DNA of 64,000 nt from Corynebacterium sp. 122RC1 (GCF_024580955.1 NZ_JANIKD010000004.1:62001-126000), one strand, 5' to 3'; positions 1 to 8,187 are shown, counted from the stretch's first letter. Program-made: numbers and translations. Notes: generated by a model not told the origin, from the sequence alone.

Positions 1-114
1 GACCACGGTGCCAGCGCTGGTTGCGGTACGCAGGCTGGAAAGGAACGTGTCCAGGTGCTCACCTGGGGAATAGGTCACGGTAATCACGGCAAGTGGCTTG
101 TTCACGTTCGCCAT
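1..114 (-). CDS. wbbL: WbbL-like family 2 glycosyltransferase (N-terminal part only)
   Basis: The first 38 codons are visible; the rest lies left of the window. The peptide opens MANVNKPLAVITVTYSPGEH, the typical first beta-strand of a GT-A fold glycosyltransferase. In Corynebacterium and Mycobacterium the gene in this position, divergent from or next to an LCP gene, is wbbL, the rhamnosyltransferase that adds rhamnose to the decaprenyl-PP-GlcNAc linker joining arabinogalactan to peptidoglycan. The function is inferred from this N-terminus and from the neighbouring lcpA. The start is the ATG at 114-112. Divergent from the LCP gene, with 244 bp between the two starts. Confidence 0.75.
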   Translation of the reverse strand, partial: MANVNKPLAVITVTYSPGEHLDTFLSSLRTATSAGTVV

Positions 115-358
115 GTTACGGCCACCCTGGGGCTTTCTTGCCCACGCCACGCGCTGGAAGCACCACCCCTGCCCCGAGCCATGGCGCGAAGCATTCGTAC
201 AAACCACTGCGCCCTACCTCTGCAGTACGCATGCAGCGCAGATTCTTGGTGCATACTGAAGGGAGACTTTTTCAAGGCGGAGCGCTATTTTTAAGTGCAG
301 CATTTCGCATTTCCACACCCGTGGTTCATTTTTGCCAAGCAAGGATTCCCCAACGAGC

Positions 359-1930
359 ATGACTGATCGGTACCGACGCACGCGTGATATTCAGGCACCC
401 CCACAACTCGGGCCACAGACTACCCAAATGGGGCACAAAGGCGTGAAGGCTACGGTGGCCTTGCTTTCCGCTGCCTGCCTGACCGTGTCCGCCTTGGGGT
501 ACTACACGGTGGGTCAGCTCGGGAACACCGTGGCCTCCGCGGGCAACCTGGCGCTCGGCGGGGATCAAGGGATGAAGCAGCCCGCCGACGGCGCCGTGGA
601 CATCCTGCTCGTGGGCTCGGACTCGCGTGCCGACGCGCACGGCAACCCACTTTCCCAAGAAGAGCTGGCGATGCTCAACGCAGGCGACGAGGAGAATGAC
701 AACACAGACACCCTCATGGTGATCCGCGTGCCAAACGACGGCTCCTCTGCCACCGCCATTTCCATTCCGCGCGATACCTATATTCATGACGCCGAATACG
801 GCAACATGAAGATCAACGGCGTGTTCAAGGCACACAAAGACGCGGAAACTTTGGCACTCACTGAACAGGGCGTGACTGATCAGACCACCCTGGAATTGCG
901 TGCCCGAGAGGCTGGCCGCCAGGCACTCATTGAACAGATTTCTACGCTGTCCGGCATCACCGTGGACCACTACGCCGAGGTTGGCCTGTTGGGGTTTGTG
1001 CTTCTCACCGATGCTGTGGGTGGCGTTGAGGTGTGTTTGAACGAGGCAACCCAGGACGAGTTCTCGGGCGCGGACTTTGCCGCCGGTGTGCAGACCCTCA
1101 ACGGCTCCCAGGCGCTGAGTTTTGTGCGCCAGCGCCACGGCCTGCCCCGCGGCGACCTGGACCGCATTGTGCGCCAGCAGGCGTACATGGCGTCCCTGGT
1201 GAACTCCGTACTCTCTTCCGGCACCCTGACGAACCCCTCCAAACTCAATGAGATGGGCCAGGCGGTGGAACGTTCAGTGATCATCGACGAAGGCTGGGAC
1301 ATCATGGCCTTTGCCACCCAATTGCAAAACTTGGCCGGTGGCAACGTCACCTTCAACACCATCCCCGTGACCTCCATCGACGGTGTGGGCGACTACGGCG
1401 AATCCGTGGTGACCATTAACCAAAATGAGGTGCACACCTTCTTTGAGCAGCTTCTTGGCACGGGGACGGGGGATGCGGCTGAGACTTCCACCCAGGCACC
1501 GCAGTTCGCGAGCGACGTCACCGTGCTCAACGCTTCCGGCATTGACGGTCTGGCCTCCGCTGTTGCCGCCGCCTTGAGCCAAAACGGCGAGAACATCATT
1601 GAGGTGGGCAACGCCAACAACGGCTCCTACATCTCCTCCCAAGTTGTGGCCGCCAACGCCAACAGCGAGGAAGCCCGCCGGATCGCAGAGTTCCTGGGCT
1701 TGCCAGTGGTGGAGAACAGCTCCCTGGACGAGCGCACCATCATGGTGATCACCGCCGCCGACTACGCCGGCCCCACCGAATATGGGGTGGAGCCCATCAT
1801 CAACGGCCAAAGCGCAACTGATACCGGGAGCACCGAGGAGACCATCGGCCAGCCGGGTGCCGACGCGGGCGAGGCGATCGTGTCCCCCGAGATCAATGCC
1901 GGCGGCACGGGTCCACGCTGCGTGAACTAG
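359..1930 (+). CDS. lcpA: LytR-CpsA-Psr (LCP) family cell-wall ligase
   Basis: LCP proteins attach undecaprenyl/decaprenyl-linked glycopolymers to peptidoglycan; in corynebacteria LcpA attaches arabinogalactan. The 523-residue product has a short basic cytoplasmic N-terminus, one membrane segment at about residues 27-48, and an extracytoplasmic LCP domain with the signature stretches DILLVGSDSRAD, DNTDTLMVIRVP, ISIPRDTYI and LSFVRQRHGLPRGDLDRI (conserved Arg/Asp for the pyrophosphate-lipid substrate). A LytR_C domain follows at about residues 380-460 (VTVLNASGIDGLASAVAAAL), then a low-complexity tail. ATG 359 is chosen because an AAGGA box lies 13 nt upstream; an in-frame TTG at 332 is the alternative. 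Divergent to the WbbL-like gene, so both probably act in the same envelope step. Confidence 0.9.
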   Translation: MTDRYRRTRDIQAPPQLGPQTTQMGHKGVKATVALLSAACLTVSALGYYTVGQLGNTVASAGNLALGGDQGMKQPADGAVDILLVGSDSRADAHGNPLSQEELAMLNAGDEENDNTDTLMVIRVPNDGSSATAISIPRDTYIHDAEYGNMKINGVFKAHKDAETLALTEQGVTDQTTLELRAREAGRQALIEQISTLSGITVDHYAEVGLLGFVLLTDAVGGVEVCLNEATQDEFSGADFAAGVQTLNGSQALSFVRQRHGLPRGDLDRIVRQQAYMASLVNSVLSSGTLTNPSKLNEMGQAVERSVIIDEGWDIMAFATQLQNLAGGNVTFNTIPVTSIDGVGDYGESVVTINQNEVHTFFEQLLGTGTGDAAETSTQAPQFASDVTVLNASGIDGLASAVAAALSQNGENIIEVGNANNGSYISSQVVAANANSEEARRIAEFLGLPVVENSSLDERTIMVITAADYAGPTEYGVEPIINGQSATDTGSTEETIGQPGADAGEAIVSPEINAGGTGPRCVN

Positions 1931-2130
1931 CCTCCTGACTCCTGGCCCGTCATAGCCCAAACGGCACTCACCCATTCACCCGGATAAGCTCACCTTCGGG
2001 CGAGCGGCCGACCTTCAAACGCAATTCCGGCACACCGCCGCCATCACTAACTCAACAACGGGGCCAGTCCGGCTGGAAAAGTACCCGCTTCCGCAAGGAT
2101 GAATGCGGCCCCGATTTCCCGTTACTCGCC

Positions 2131-2152
2131 CCAAGTTGAATCCAAGTTGAAT
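2131..2152. repeat. 11-bp tandem repeat, two copies
   Basis: CCAAGTTGAAT occurs twice back to back (2131-2141 and 2142-2152), without mismatch. Confidence 0.85.
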
Positions 2153-2176
2153 CAGCCCCAGAAATTATGGAAGTTA

Positions 2177-2198
2177 GGGCATTCACTCTGGAATGCCC
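2177..2198. other. perfect 8-bp hairpin
   Basis: GGGCATTC (2177-2184), a 6-nt loop, then GAATGCCC (2191-2198). There is no T-run on either side, so it is not a convincing intrinsic terminator; it could be an operator or an RNA processing hairpin. Confidence 0.6.
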
Positions 2199-2357
2199 CC
2201 TAGGGTACTTCAGCTGCTGGCTGATGGCGTGCTGAAGGTGGAAATGGATCGTCGGCTAGAAGGCTGGGAGGCTAGGAGCCGGGCCGACACTACCTTTACA
2301 AATAGCTATAGAAGAGAGCTGGGTAGGCTTACGCTTCACCTGCTGAGCCTTAAGCAA

Positions 2358-2636
2358 TTAATCCCTAGTGGCTGCGGCAGCTCTGGACCATGAGAGACTA
2401 ATAACAACCGCAATAATCAAATAGCCACTGACCGCATAATTGTAGAAACCATTGCATGACCTATCGCTGAGTACATCATAAATCAGAAAAACTGGCGCCA
2501 GTAGGGCCATCATGGCAAGGAGACGGCTTGGCGTGACCACTTTCCATCCAGTTAAAACGCGGACAACGTAGCCCACCGCTAACATGCATAGGGCAATGAA
2601 CAGGGCAACTGTTGCGCCAAGAAATACGTAGATCAT
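2358..2636 (-). CDS. small membrane protein of unknown function
   Basis: A 92-residue product, mostly hydrophobic, with about three predicted membrane segments (roughly residues 5-27, 38-55 and 67-84) and a charged TRD end. I do not recognise a family. It starts with ATG at 2636; only a weak purine run (AGAGAT) lies upstream, so expression is uncertain. It sits alone in an AT-richer patch between two conserved genes and reads against both neighbours, which fits an acquired or decaying accessory gene. Lys and Asn codons are few, and the membrane-protein composition is the main argument that it is real. Confidence 0.45.
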   Translation of the reverse strand: MIYVFLGATVALFIALCMLAVGYVVRVLTGWKVVTPSRLLAMMALLAPVFLIYDVLSDRSCNGFYNYAVSGYLIIAVVISLSWSRAAAATRD

Positions 2637-2891
2637 AGGTATCTCTAAATCCCCTAGTAAACGTTTGCAGCGCCTTACTGATCGGTTCCGTTACTCACAC
2701 AATAATTTCAAAATTCACCTTGCACTTGATGTACGCCAGTGGACGGGTTCCAAAAGAACGATCTTTCCCGGAAATGGGAAATGACTGCACTTGCCAGCTC
2801 CCTCCCGCCACGGGCCCCGCTCGTGTGAGCATGTGGGACCTTGGGCTCGTCGGTAATGCTGGGCCTTCCGGCGCAAAGGAATGAGCGCGCC

Positions 2892-2905
2892 TACAATGGG
2901 CGGGC
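2892..2905 (+). promoter_or_regulatory. -10 box for a leaderless start (TIGR03089 gene)
   Basis: TACAAT at 2892-2897 ends 8 nt before the ATG at 2906; no Shine-Dalgarno sequence lies between. This is the spacing expected when transcription begins at or next to the start codon. Confidence 0.6.
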
Positions 2906-3574
2906 ATGGAACTCCTCGCTGAACTTTTGGCACAGGACCCCGCCGCCCCGCGCTTGAGCGCTTATAACGAGCGAACCGGGGCCAGGCTCGATTTTTCCGC
3001 AACGACCCTGGACAACTGGGCCGCCAAGGTGGCCAACATGTTCCGTGACGAGTTGGACCTCAACCCCGGGGACACCGTGGTACTAGATCTCCCCTCCACC
3101 TGGCAGGCCGTGGCAATTGTGCTCGGGGCGCTGGCGGCTGGGGTGAATGTGAAAAGCCCCGGTGAGCTTGAGGATCCTTCGGGTGCTGCAGTGTGGTTTG
3201 TTGCACCAGAACACGAGCAGATCCATGAGGAAAGTGACGTCGTGGTGGTAAGCGAGGATCCCTTCGGACGTGGGGTGGCGGAGACCGGCGGGCAACTCCC
3301 CGATGGCTTCATTGATTTTGGGCCCACCGTGCGAATGTTTGGGGACCAATTCTTTGAGCCCACCCCTCATCTACGCGAGCTCGTACCAGCATCTGCCTGG
3401 GGGCCGGCACCAAGAGTGCTTTCCACGGGATGGAACAGTATTGAGGAGCTGTTTGCCCAAGTTCTGAGCCCAATCGCGGCGGGTGGCTCGGCCGTGGTGG
3501 TGTCCGGCTTGGTGAGCGCGCAGCGGCTGGCACACATTGGGGAATCGGAAAAAGTCACCCACACCGCTTCTTAA
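2906..3574 (+). CDS. TIGR03089 family protein (AMP-binding-like fragment)
   Basis: A 222-residue actinobacterial protein of the TIGR03089 type, which resembles a shortened N-terminal piece of an acyl-adenylate-forming (AMP-binding) enzyme: note the region LDNWAAKVANMFRDELDL and the following GDTVVLDLPSTWQAVAIVLG, which match the start of acyl-CoA synthetase domains. The ATP-binding P-loop and the C-terminal lid of real synthetases are absent, so an adenylating activity is unlikely. The family is usually found close to the LCP gene, as here; its role is unknown. The -10 box 8 nt upstream suggests a leaderless transcript. Confidence 0.75.
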   Translation: MELLAELLAQDPAAPRLSAYNERTGARLDFSATTLDNWAAKVANMFRDELDLNPGDTVVLDLPSTWQAVAIVLGALAAGVNVKSPGELEDPSGAAVWFVAPEHEQIHEESDVVVVSEDPFGRGVAETGGQLPDGFIDFGPTVRMFGDQFFEPTPHLRELVPASAWGPAPRVLSTGWNSIEELFAQVLSPIAAGGSAVVVSGLVSAQRLAHIGESEKVTHTAS

Positions 3575-3660
3575 GCGCCCCCATTTGTGGGTAACTCAAG
3601 TCACAGGGTCTACCCGATTGCGTTTTAGGTCACTAGGTTTAGGTGCACACTGCGCGGTAG

Positions 3661-3756
3661 ATACTGCAGATACTGCAGATACTGGACCGTGCACGTCCCA
3701 AAACTGTGCACGTCCCAGAAGCGCATGCGCGCAGCACGGCGCACAGCTTTGTGCGC
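3661..3756 (+). promoter_or_regulatory. repeat-rich upstream region of the trehalose importer
   Basis: Three elements lie in a row. A 9-bp repeat ATACTGCAG occurs in two full copies plus a partial third (3661-3683). A 12-bp direct repeat GTGCACGTCCCA occurs at 3689-3700 and 3706-3717, 17 bp apart. A perfect 7-bp hairpin GCGCACA/TGTGCGC lies at 3739-3756. Together they fill most of the 218 bp before the binding-protein gene and look like repressor or activator sites. Which protein binds is not known. Confidence 0.55.
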
Positions 3757-3792
3757 TCACCTTTGGTCCCCTAGAGAAAGGCCCACGTCCAG

Positions 3793-5118
3793 ATGCGTAC
3801 CCGCCCGCTTTTCTTCAGCAACTCAACTGCATCTTCATCACACATTTCCGGTGTGAAGAAGGTTGCGGCCTCTTTGATGATTGGCGCGCTCGCGCTCGCC
3901 GGTTGTTCCAGCGATAGCTCCTCCCAGAGTGGGGGCAGCGCGGATGCCAGCCAGGCTAGCGAAGGCGCCTCGGACCGCGGCCCAATCACTTTTGCTATGG
4001 GCAAGAATGATACGGACAAGCTGATTCCCGTGATTGAGCGCTGGAATGAGGAGCACCCAGATGAGCAGGTGACTCTCCACGAGCTCGCCGGCGAGGCCGA
4101 TGACCAGCGCGAAACCTTGGTGCAGTCCCTGCAGGCAGGAAACGCAGACTATGACGTGATGGCCCTGGACGTGGTGTGGACCGCCGACTTTGCCGCCAAC
4201 CAGTGGCTTGCTCCGCTCACCGGTGACCTCGCCGTGGACACCTCTCATCTGCTGCAGCCCACCGTGGATTCCGCCACCTACAACGGCACCCTCTACGCGC
4301 TGCCGCAAAACACCAACGGTCAGTTGCTCTTCCGCAACACCGCCATCATCCCGGAGGCACCTGCGGACTGGAATGCCCTGGTGGCAAGCTGTGAGGCCGC
4401 AGAAGCAGCCAACGTGGACTGCCTCACCCTGCAGCTGAAGCAGTACGAGGGCCTCACAGTGAACACCGCCGGCTTCATTGAGGGCTTCGGCGGTCACATC
4501 CTCGATGACTCCGGCGCGCCTGCCGTGGACTCCGCTGAGGCGAAGGCCGGCCTGCAGGCCCTGGTGGATGCGTACTCCGACGGCACCATCTCTGCATCCT
4601 CCACCTCTGCAACTGAGGAGGAGACCAACCTTGCCTTCGTGGGTGGCGAGACCGCATACGCCATCAACTGGCCATACATGTTCACCAACGCCGGTGAGGA
4701 TTCTTCCGCGGTGAAGGACAACTTTGAGGTCACCCCACTGGTTGGTCAAAACGGTGTGGGCGTTTCCACCCTGGGTGGCTACAACAACGGCATCAACATC
4801 AACTCCCCCTACAAGGCCACGGCACGTGACTTCATTGAGTTCATCGTGAACGAGGAGAACCAGACCTGGTTCGCGGACAACTCTTTCCCACCAGTGCTCG
4901 CCTCCATCTACGATGACGAAACCCTGGTAGAGAAGTACCCTTACCTGCCTGCGCTGAAGACCTCCCTGGAGAACGCGGCACCTCGCCCAGTGAGCCCCTT
5001 CTACCCTGCAATTTCCAAGGCTGTGCAGGATAACGCCTACGCTGCGATCAACGGCACCAAGTCTGTAGACGACGCCACCGCAGACATGAAGGCAGCCATC
5101 CAAAACGCCGCAGGATAG
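3793..5118 (+). CDS. tusE: extracellular solute-binding lipoprotein of a trehalose-type ABC importer
   Basis: A 441-residue family 1 solute-binding protein. The N-terminus carries a lipoprotein signal with lipobox LALAGC (Cys at about residue 38), then a Ser-rich linker. The mature part shows the usual family features (FAMGKNDTDKLIPVIERWNEEHP at the start, DYDVMALDVVWTADFAA, LYALPQNTNGQLLFRNT). It should sit on the outer face of the membrane and deliver trehalose (LpqY/TusE type) to the two permeases encoded next. The assignment to trehalose rests on gene order (close to purE/purK/birA as in C. glutamicum) and is less certain than the class. ATG 3793 has an AAAGG box 11 nt upstream; GTG 3853 would give a shorter, more usual signal peptide. 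Confidence 0.8.
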   Translation: MRTRPLFFSNSTASSSHISGVKKVAASLMIGALALAGCSSDSSSQSGGSADASQASEGASDRGPITFAMGKNDTDKLIPVIERWNEEHPDEQVTLHELAGEADDQRETLVQSLQAGNADYDVMALDVVWTADFAANQWLAPLTGDLAVDTSHLLQPTVDSATYNGTLYALPQNTNGQLLFRNTAIIPEAPADWNALVASCEAAEAANVDCLTLQLKQYEGLTVNTAGFIEGFGGHILDDSGAPAVDSAEAKAGLQALVDAYSDGTISASSTSATEEETNLAFVGGETAYAINWPYMFTNAGEDSSAVKDNFEVTPLVGQNGVGVSTLGGYNNGININSPYKATARDFIEFIVNEENQTWFADNSFPPVLASIYDDETLVEKYPYLPALKTSLENAAPRPVSPFYPAISKAVQDNAYAAINGTKSVDDATADMKAAIQNAAG

Positions 5119-5175
5119 GCCCAACGCTTGGGAACACTGCAGTAGGAAGCAGTAGGAATCCGTACCGACGTCGCC

Positions 5176-5198
5176 ACGCCCCACTCTTGCTGGGGCGT
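5176..5198 (+). other. intercistronic hairpin between binding protein and permease
   Basis: ACGCCCCA (5176-5183), 7-nt loop, TGGGGCGT (5191-5198), extendable by flanking C/G pairs. There is no T-run. Such hairpins after a binding-protein gene commonly protect the 3' end of its mRNA, so that it is made in excess over the membrane subunits; applying that here is inference. Confidence 0.65.
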
Positions 5199-5236
5199 TG
5201 CGGCTGTTCGGTGGGCACAACACGTAAGGAATCAAG

Positions 5237-6295
5237 ATGGCGCACTCAGCCGAACAACTCGCCGCACAATCGGCCAGGAAGTCCGCCGTACACGCTCGGC
5301 GAAAGCAGGCTCGCAACGCCGCCCTGCTCATCACCCCAGCGCTTGCGGTGCTGGCAGTGGTCATTGGCTACCCGATTGTGCGCGCCATCTACCTCTCCTT
5401 CAAAGCAAACAAGGGCCTAGACCCCACCACGGGTATGTTCACCGAGGGCGGGTTCGCCGGTTTGCAGCACTACCTGTACTGGCTTACCCAACGGTGTATG
5501 ACGCCATCGGGTACCGTCGGCACCTGCCCTCCGGGCGTGCTGTCCACCGACTTCTGGCCGGCGATGGGCAACACCGTGTTCTTCACTGTAGTTACCGTGA
5601 GCCTGGAGATTGTGCTGGGTATGGCGATGGCGCTGGTGATGAACCGTGAGTTCCGCGGCCGCGCCCTGCTGCGCGCCTCCGTGCTGATCCCTTGGGCGAT
5701 CCCCACCGCGGTGACGGCAAAGCTCTGGCAATTCATCTTTGCTGACCGCGGAATCATCAACTCCCTGCTGGGTGAGCCGATCCGCTGGACCACCGACCCC
5801 TGGGCGGCGCGCTTCGCCGTGGTGATCGCCGACGTCTGGAAGACCACCCCATTCATGGCGCTACTCATCCTGGCTGGCCTGCAAATGATCCCCAAGGATG
5901 TGTACGAGGCCGCCCGCGTGGACGGTGCCTCCACCCTGCAGCAGTTCCGCCTCATCACAATGCCGCTGGTCAAGCCCGCGTTGATGGTGGCGATCCTGTT
6001 CCGCACCCTAGACGCCCTGCGCATGTATGACCTCCCGGTCATCATGATTTCCTCCTCCTCCAACTCCCCCACGGCCACCATTTCCCAGCTCGTGGTGGAG
6101 GACATGCGCCAAAACAACTTCAACTCCGCCTCGGCTTTATCAACCCTGATCTTCCTACTGATCTTCGCCGTGGCCTTTATCATGATCCGATTCCTGGGCG
6201 CTGATGTCTCAGGCTCGCGGCAGCGCCGTGAGGAAAAGAAGGCGTGGCGACGTCGGCAGCGTTCCTCCCTTCCGCAAGCAGAAGGGGCACGGTGA
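5237..6295 (+). CDS. tusF: ABC sugar importer permease, MalF/SugA type
   Basis: A 352-residue membrane protein with about six transmembrane segments and a basic cytoplasmic N-terminus. The EAA loop that docks to the ATPase is clear: YEAARVDGASTLQQFRLITM followed by PLVKPAL. It would form the transport channel with the next gene product. A short RBS-like GTAAGGA precedes the ATG. No ATPase gene follows in this window, so the complex must use an ATPase encoded elsewhere (MsiK/TusK type). Confidence 0.85.
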   Translation: MAHSAEQLAAQSARKSAVHARRKQARNAALLITPALAVLAVVIGYPIVRAIYLSFKANKGLDPTTGMFTEGGFAGLQHYLYWLTQRCMTPSGTVGTCPPGVLSTDFWPAMGNTVFFTVVTVSLEIVLGMAMALVMNREFRGRALLRASVLIPWAIPTAVTAKLWQFIFADRGIINSLLGEPIRWTTDPWAARFAVVIADVWKTTPFMALLILAGLQMIPKDVYEAARVDGASTLQQFRLITMPLVKPALMVAILFRTLDALRMYDLPVIMISSSSNSPTATISQLVVEDMRQNNFNSASALSTLIFLLIFAVAFIMIRFLGADVSGSRQRREEKKAWRRRQRSSLPQAEGAR

Positions 6296-7137
6296 CGGCG
6301 ATGAGCTCGAAACTGCGCAGCAGTATTGCAAACTACCTCGGCGTGGTGCTGATCATGGTGTGGGGCCTTGCCCCGTTCTATTGGATGGTGATCACCGCGC
6401 TACGGGACAAGGCCTACACCTTTGACACCACGCTGTGGCCCACCCATGTAACCCTGGAGAACTTCCGTGACGCGATGGCCACGGATAAGGGAAACAACTT
6501 CCTGCAGGCCATCGCGAACTCGCTAATCATTGGCCTGGCCACCACCACTATTGCGGTGCTGGTTGGTGTGTTCACCGCCTACGCACTGGCGCGGATGGAG
6601 TTCCGCGGCAAGGGTTTTGTAACCGGCATCATCCTGGCAGCCTCCATGTTCCCAGGAATTGCGCTGGTGACGCCGCTGTTCCAACTGTTCGGTGACCTCG
6701 GATGGATTGGCACCTACCGTGCACTGATCATCCCGAACATTTCCTTTGCGCTACCGCTGACCATCTACACCTTGGTGTCATTCTTCCGGCAACTGCCTTG
6801 GGAGCTTGAGGAGGCAGCCCGCGTGGACGGCGCCACCAGGGGCCAGGCGTTCCGTCTGGTGCTGCTGCCACTTGCCGCGCCGGCGCTGTTTACCACCGCG
6901 ATTCTGGCGTTCATCGCCACCTGGAACGAGTTCATGCTGGCCCGGCAGCTTTCCACAACCGCCACCGAGCCGGTCACGGTTGCAATTGCCCGCTTCAGTG
7001 GCCCAAGTTCCTTTGAATACCCCTACGCAGCCACGATGGCGGCGGGCGCGTTGGTGACGATCCCCCTCATAATCATGGTGCTCATCTTCCAGCGGCGCAT
7101 CGTCTCTGGCCTGACCGCGGGCGGCGTGAAGTCCTAG
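6292..7137 (+). CDS. tusG: ABC sugar importer permease, MalG/SugB type
   Basis: A 281-residue protein with six hydrophobic segments and the EAA motif LEEAARVDGATRGQAFRLVL plus PLAAPAL. It is the second permease half of the importer. Start chosen at GTG 6292, which overlaps the TGA of the preceding gene by 3 nt (GTGA) and has GAAGGGG 4 nt upstream; this suggests translational coupling. ATG 6301 is a possible alternative. The C-terminus VSGLTAGGVKS is the usual family end. Confidence 0.85.
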   Translation: MTAMSSKLRSSIANYLGVVLIMVWGLAPFYWMVITALRDKAYTFDTTLWPTHVTLENFRDAMATDKGNNFLQAIANSLIIGLATTTIAVLVGVFTAYALARMEFRGKGFVTGIILAASMFPGIALVTPLFQLFGDLGWIGTYRALIIPNISFALPLTIYTLVSFFRQLPWELEEAARVDGATRGQAFRLVLLPLAAPALFTTAILAFIATWNEFMLARQLSTTATEPVTVAIARFSGPSSFEYPYAATMAAGALVTIPLIIMVLIFQRRIVSGLTAGGVKS

Positions 7138-7227
7138 CCCGCGTGGCTGCGCGCTACGGGGAGTAAGCGCTTCTGTGAGCGCTGCTGTGAGTGCGGGGCG
7201 GGCTCAGAGGAGTTTCGGCGGTTACGG

Positions 7228-7266
7228 GCTTTGATTACAGGCTTTGATTACAGGCTTTGATTACGA
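7228..7266 (+). repeat. 13-bp tandem repeat x3 running into a -10 box
   Basis: GCTTTGATTACAG is repeated at 7228-7240, 7241-7253 and 7254-7266; the third copy ends in GATTACGA and supplies the presumed -10 box TACGAT of the next gene. The unit is 13 bp, not a multiple of 3, and lies just outside the coding region. Confidence 0.85.
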
Positions 7267-7274
7267 TGGTGCCC
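7262..7274 (+). promoter_or_regulatory. -10 box for a leaderless start (small membrane protein)
   Basis: TACGAT at 7262-7267, then 7 nt to the ATG at 7275. It belongs to a set of nearly identical blocks seen at five genes in the window (consensus TANGATGRTGGGCATG). Confidence 0.65.
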
Positions 7275-7610
7275 ATGAGTGCCATGGACCCCGCCGAACA
7301 CCATCCTGCCCCAAACCCAACACCTAAACCGGCACCGGCGCCTACACCCTCGGGGCCTCAGCAGCAGCGTGAGTCCCTGGTGAAAGACGCCATCTTGGGG
7401 TTCGTGGCGTTTTTCGCGTTTATGTCCGTGGTTCAAGCAACCATGAACCTGTTGCAGCCTGAGCCCGCCCTGTGGCCCGCGCTGCTCGCGCTGGTGTTGG
7501 TGATCGCAACGGTGGCGCTGTGGCGGGCGTGGAAAAGCCCCAATACCGATACCGGTGCCGATACCGGTACCGGTTCCGGGGAGTTGAAGCGCTCGCTTTT
7601 CACCCTGTGA
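7275..7610 (+). CDS. small two-segment membrane protein
   Basis: A 111-residue product: a Pro-rich, probably disordered N-terminus (PAPNPTPKPAPAPTPSGP), two hydrophobic segments (AILGFVAFFAFMSVVQATM and LWPALLALVLVIATVALW), and a Thr/Gly/Asp-rich tail that contains the repeat DTGADTGTG. I do not recognise a family. A membrane protein also accompanies the trehalose genes of C. glutamicum, so a link to the importer is possible but not shown. Start taken at ATG 7275 because a -10 box ends 7 nt before it; ATG 7266 is also in frame. Convergent with purE. Confidence 0.6.
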   Translation: MSAMDPAEHHPAPNPTPKPAPAPTPSGPQQQRESLVKDAILGFVAFFAFMSVVQATMNLLQPEPALWPALLALVLVIATVALWRAWKSPNTDTGADTGTGSGELKRSLFTL

Positions 7611-7630
7611 CCCGTGGGCAGCGTTGCCTG

Positions 7631-8146
7631 CTACTCCCCAAGCAGTTTGTTGCGAAGGGCCTCGTCTTTGGCCTCTACTTCCTTGCGCATCGTTTCTTGG
7701 TAGTCCACCATCTTTTGCACCAGGGTGGCGTCACCAGCGGAAAGAATTCGCACGGCGAGCAGGCCGGCGTTCTTGGCACCACCGATGGACACGGTTGCAA
7801 CGGGAACGCCACCTGGCATTTGCACGATGGAGAGCAGGGAGTCCATGCCGTCGAGCTCTTTCAGGGCACGCGGTACACCGATCACGGGAAGTGGGGTTGC
7901 CGCAGCCACCATGCCGGGAAGGTGAGCGGCGCCGCCTGCGCAAGCGATGATCGCCTTGAGGCCGCGGGTGTGCGCATTTTGTGCGTAGGAGAGCATCTTT
8001 TCCGGCGTGCGGTGTGCGGAAACCACGCCCACCTCAAAGGGGATGCCGAACTCCGCCAGGACTTCTGCCGCGGGTTCCACGGTGGGCCAATCGGAGTCCG
8101 AACCCATGATGAGGCCAACCAAGGGGCCGTTGTTTGCTGCGTTCAT
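7631..8146 (-). CDS. purE: N5-carboxyaminoimidazole ribonucleotide mutase
   Basis: PurE (class I) converts N5-CAIR, made by PurK, into CAIR in purine synthesis. The 171-residue product has the family signatures [22 protein letters not shown] (conserved His) and [18 protein letters not shown] 8146 has a GGAAGGA box at good distance. It is the last gene of a minus-strand run birA - PH protein - purK - purE, 41 nt after purK, so co-transcription is likely. Confidence 0.95.
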   Translation of the reverse strand: MNAANNGPLVGLIMGSDSDWPTVEPAAEVLAEFGIPFEVGVVSAHRTPEKMLSYAQNAHTRGLKAIIACAGGAAHLPGMVAAATPLPVIGVPRALKELDGMDSLLSIVQMPGGVPVATVSIGGAKNAGLLAVRILSAGDATLVQKMVDYQETMRKEVEAKDEALRNKLLGE

Positions 8147-8187
8147 CGCTTCCTTCCAGAAATTAAGTGATGGATGGTGTGGTAGTC

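Larger units (their letters stand above)
1931..2357. other. gene-poor interval after lcpA
   Basis: No supported gene. It holds a weak hairpin just after lcpA (GCTCACC/GGCGAGC around 1988-2005, no T-run), an 11-bp perfect tandem repeat (2131-2152) and a perfect 8-bp hairpin (2177-2198). A 66-codon open frame at 2193-2393 has no recognisable family, no ribosome binding site and atypical codon use. Base composition is visibly more AT-rich and TAG/CTA-rich than the flanks, which suggests eroded foreign DNA. This is inference from reading only. Confidence 0.5.

Noticed and set aside
2193..2393. 66-codon frame in the AT-richer patch
   Set aside because: No ribosome binding site, no recognisable domain, many rare codons; kept only as a possible remnant in the interval description.
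3838..5364. 508-codon minus-strand open frame opposite the binding protein gene
   Set aside because: Antisense to a clear lipoprotein gene with a good lipobox; no independent evidence.
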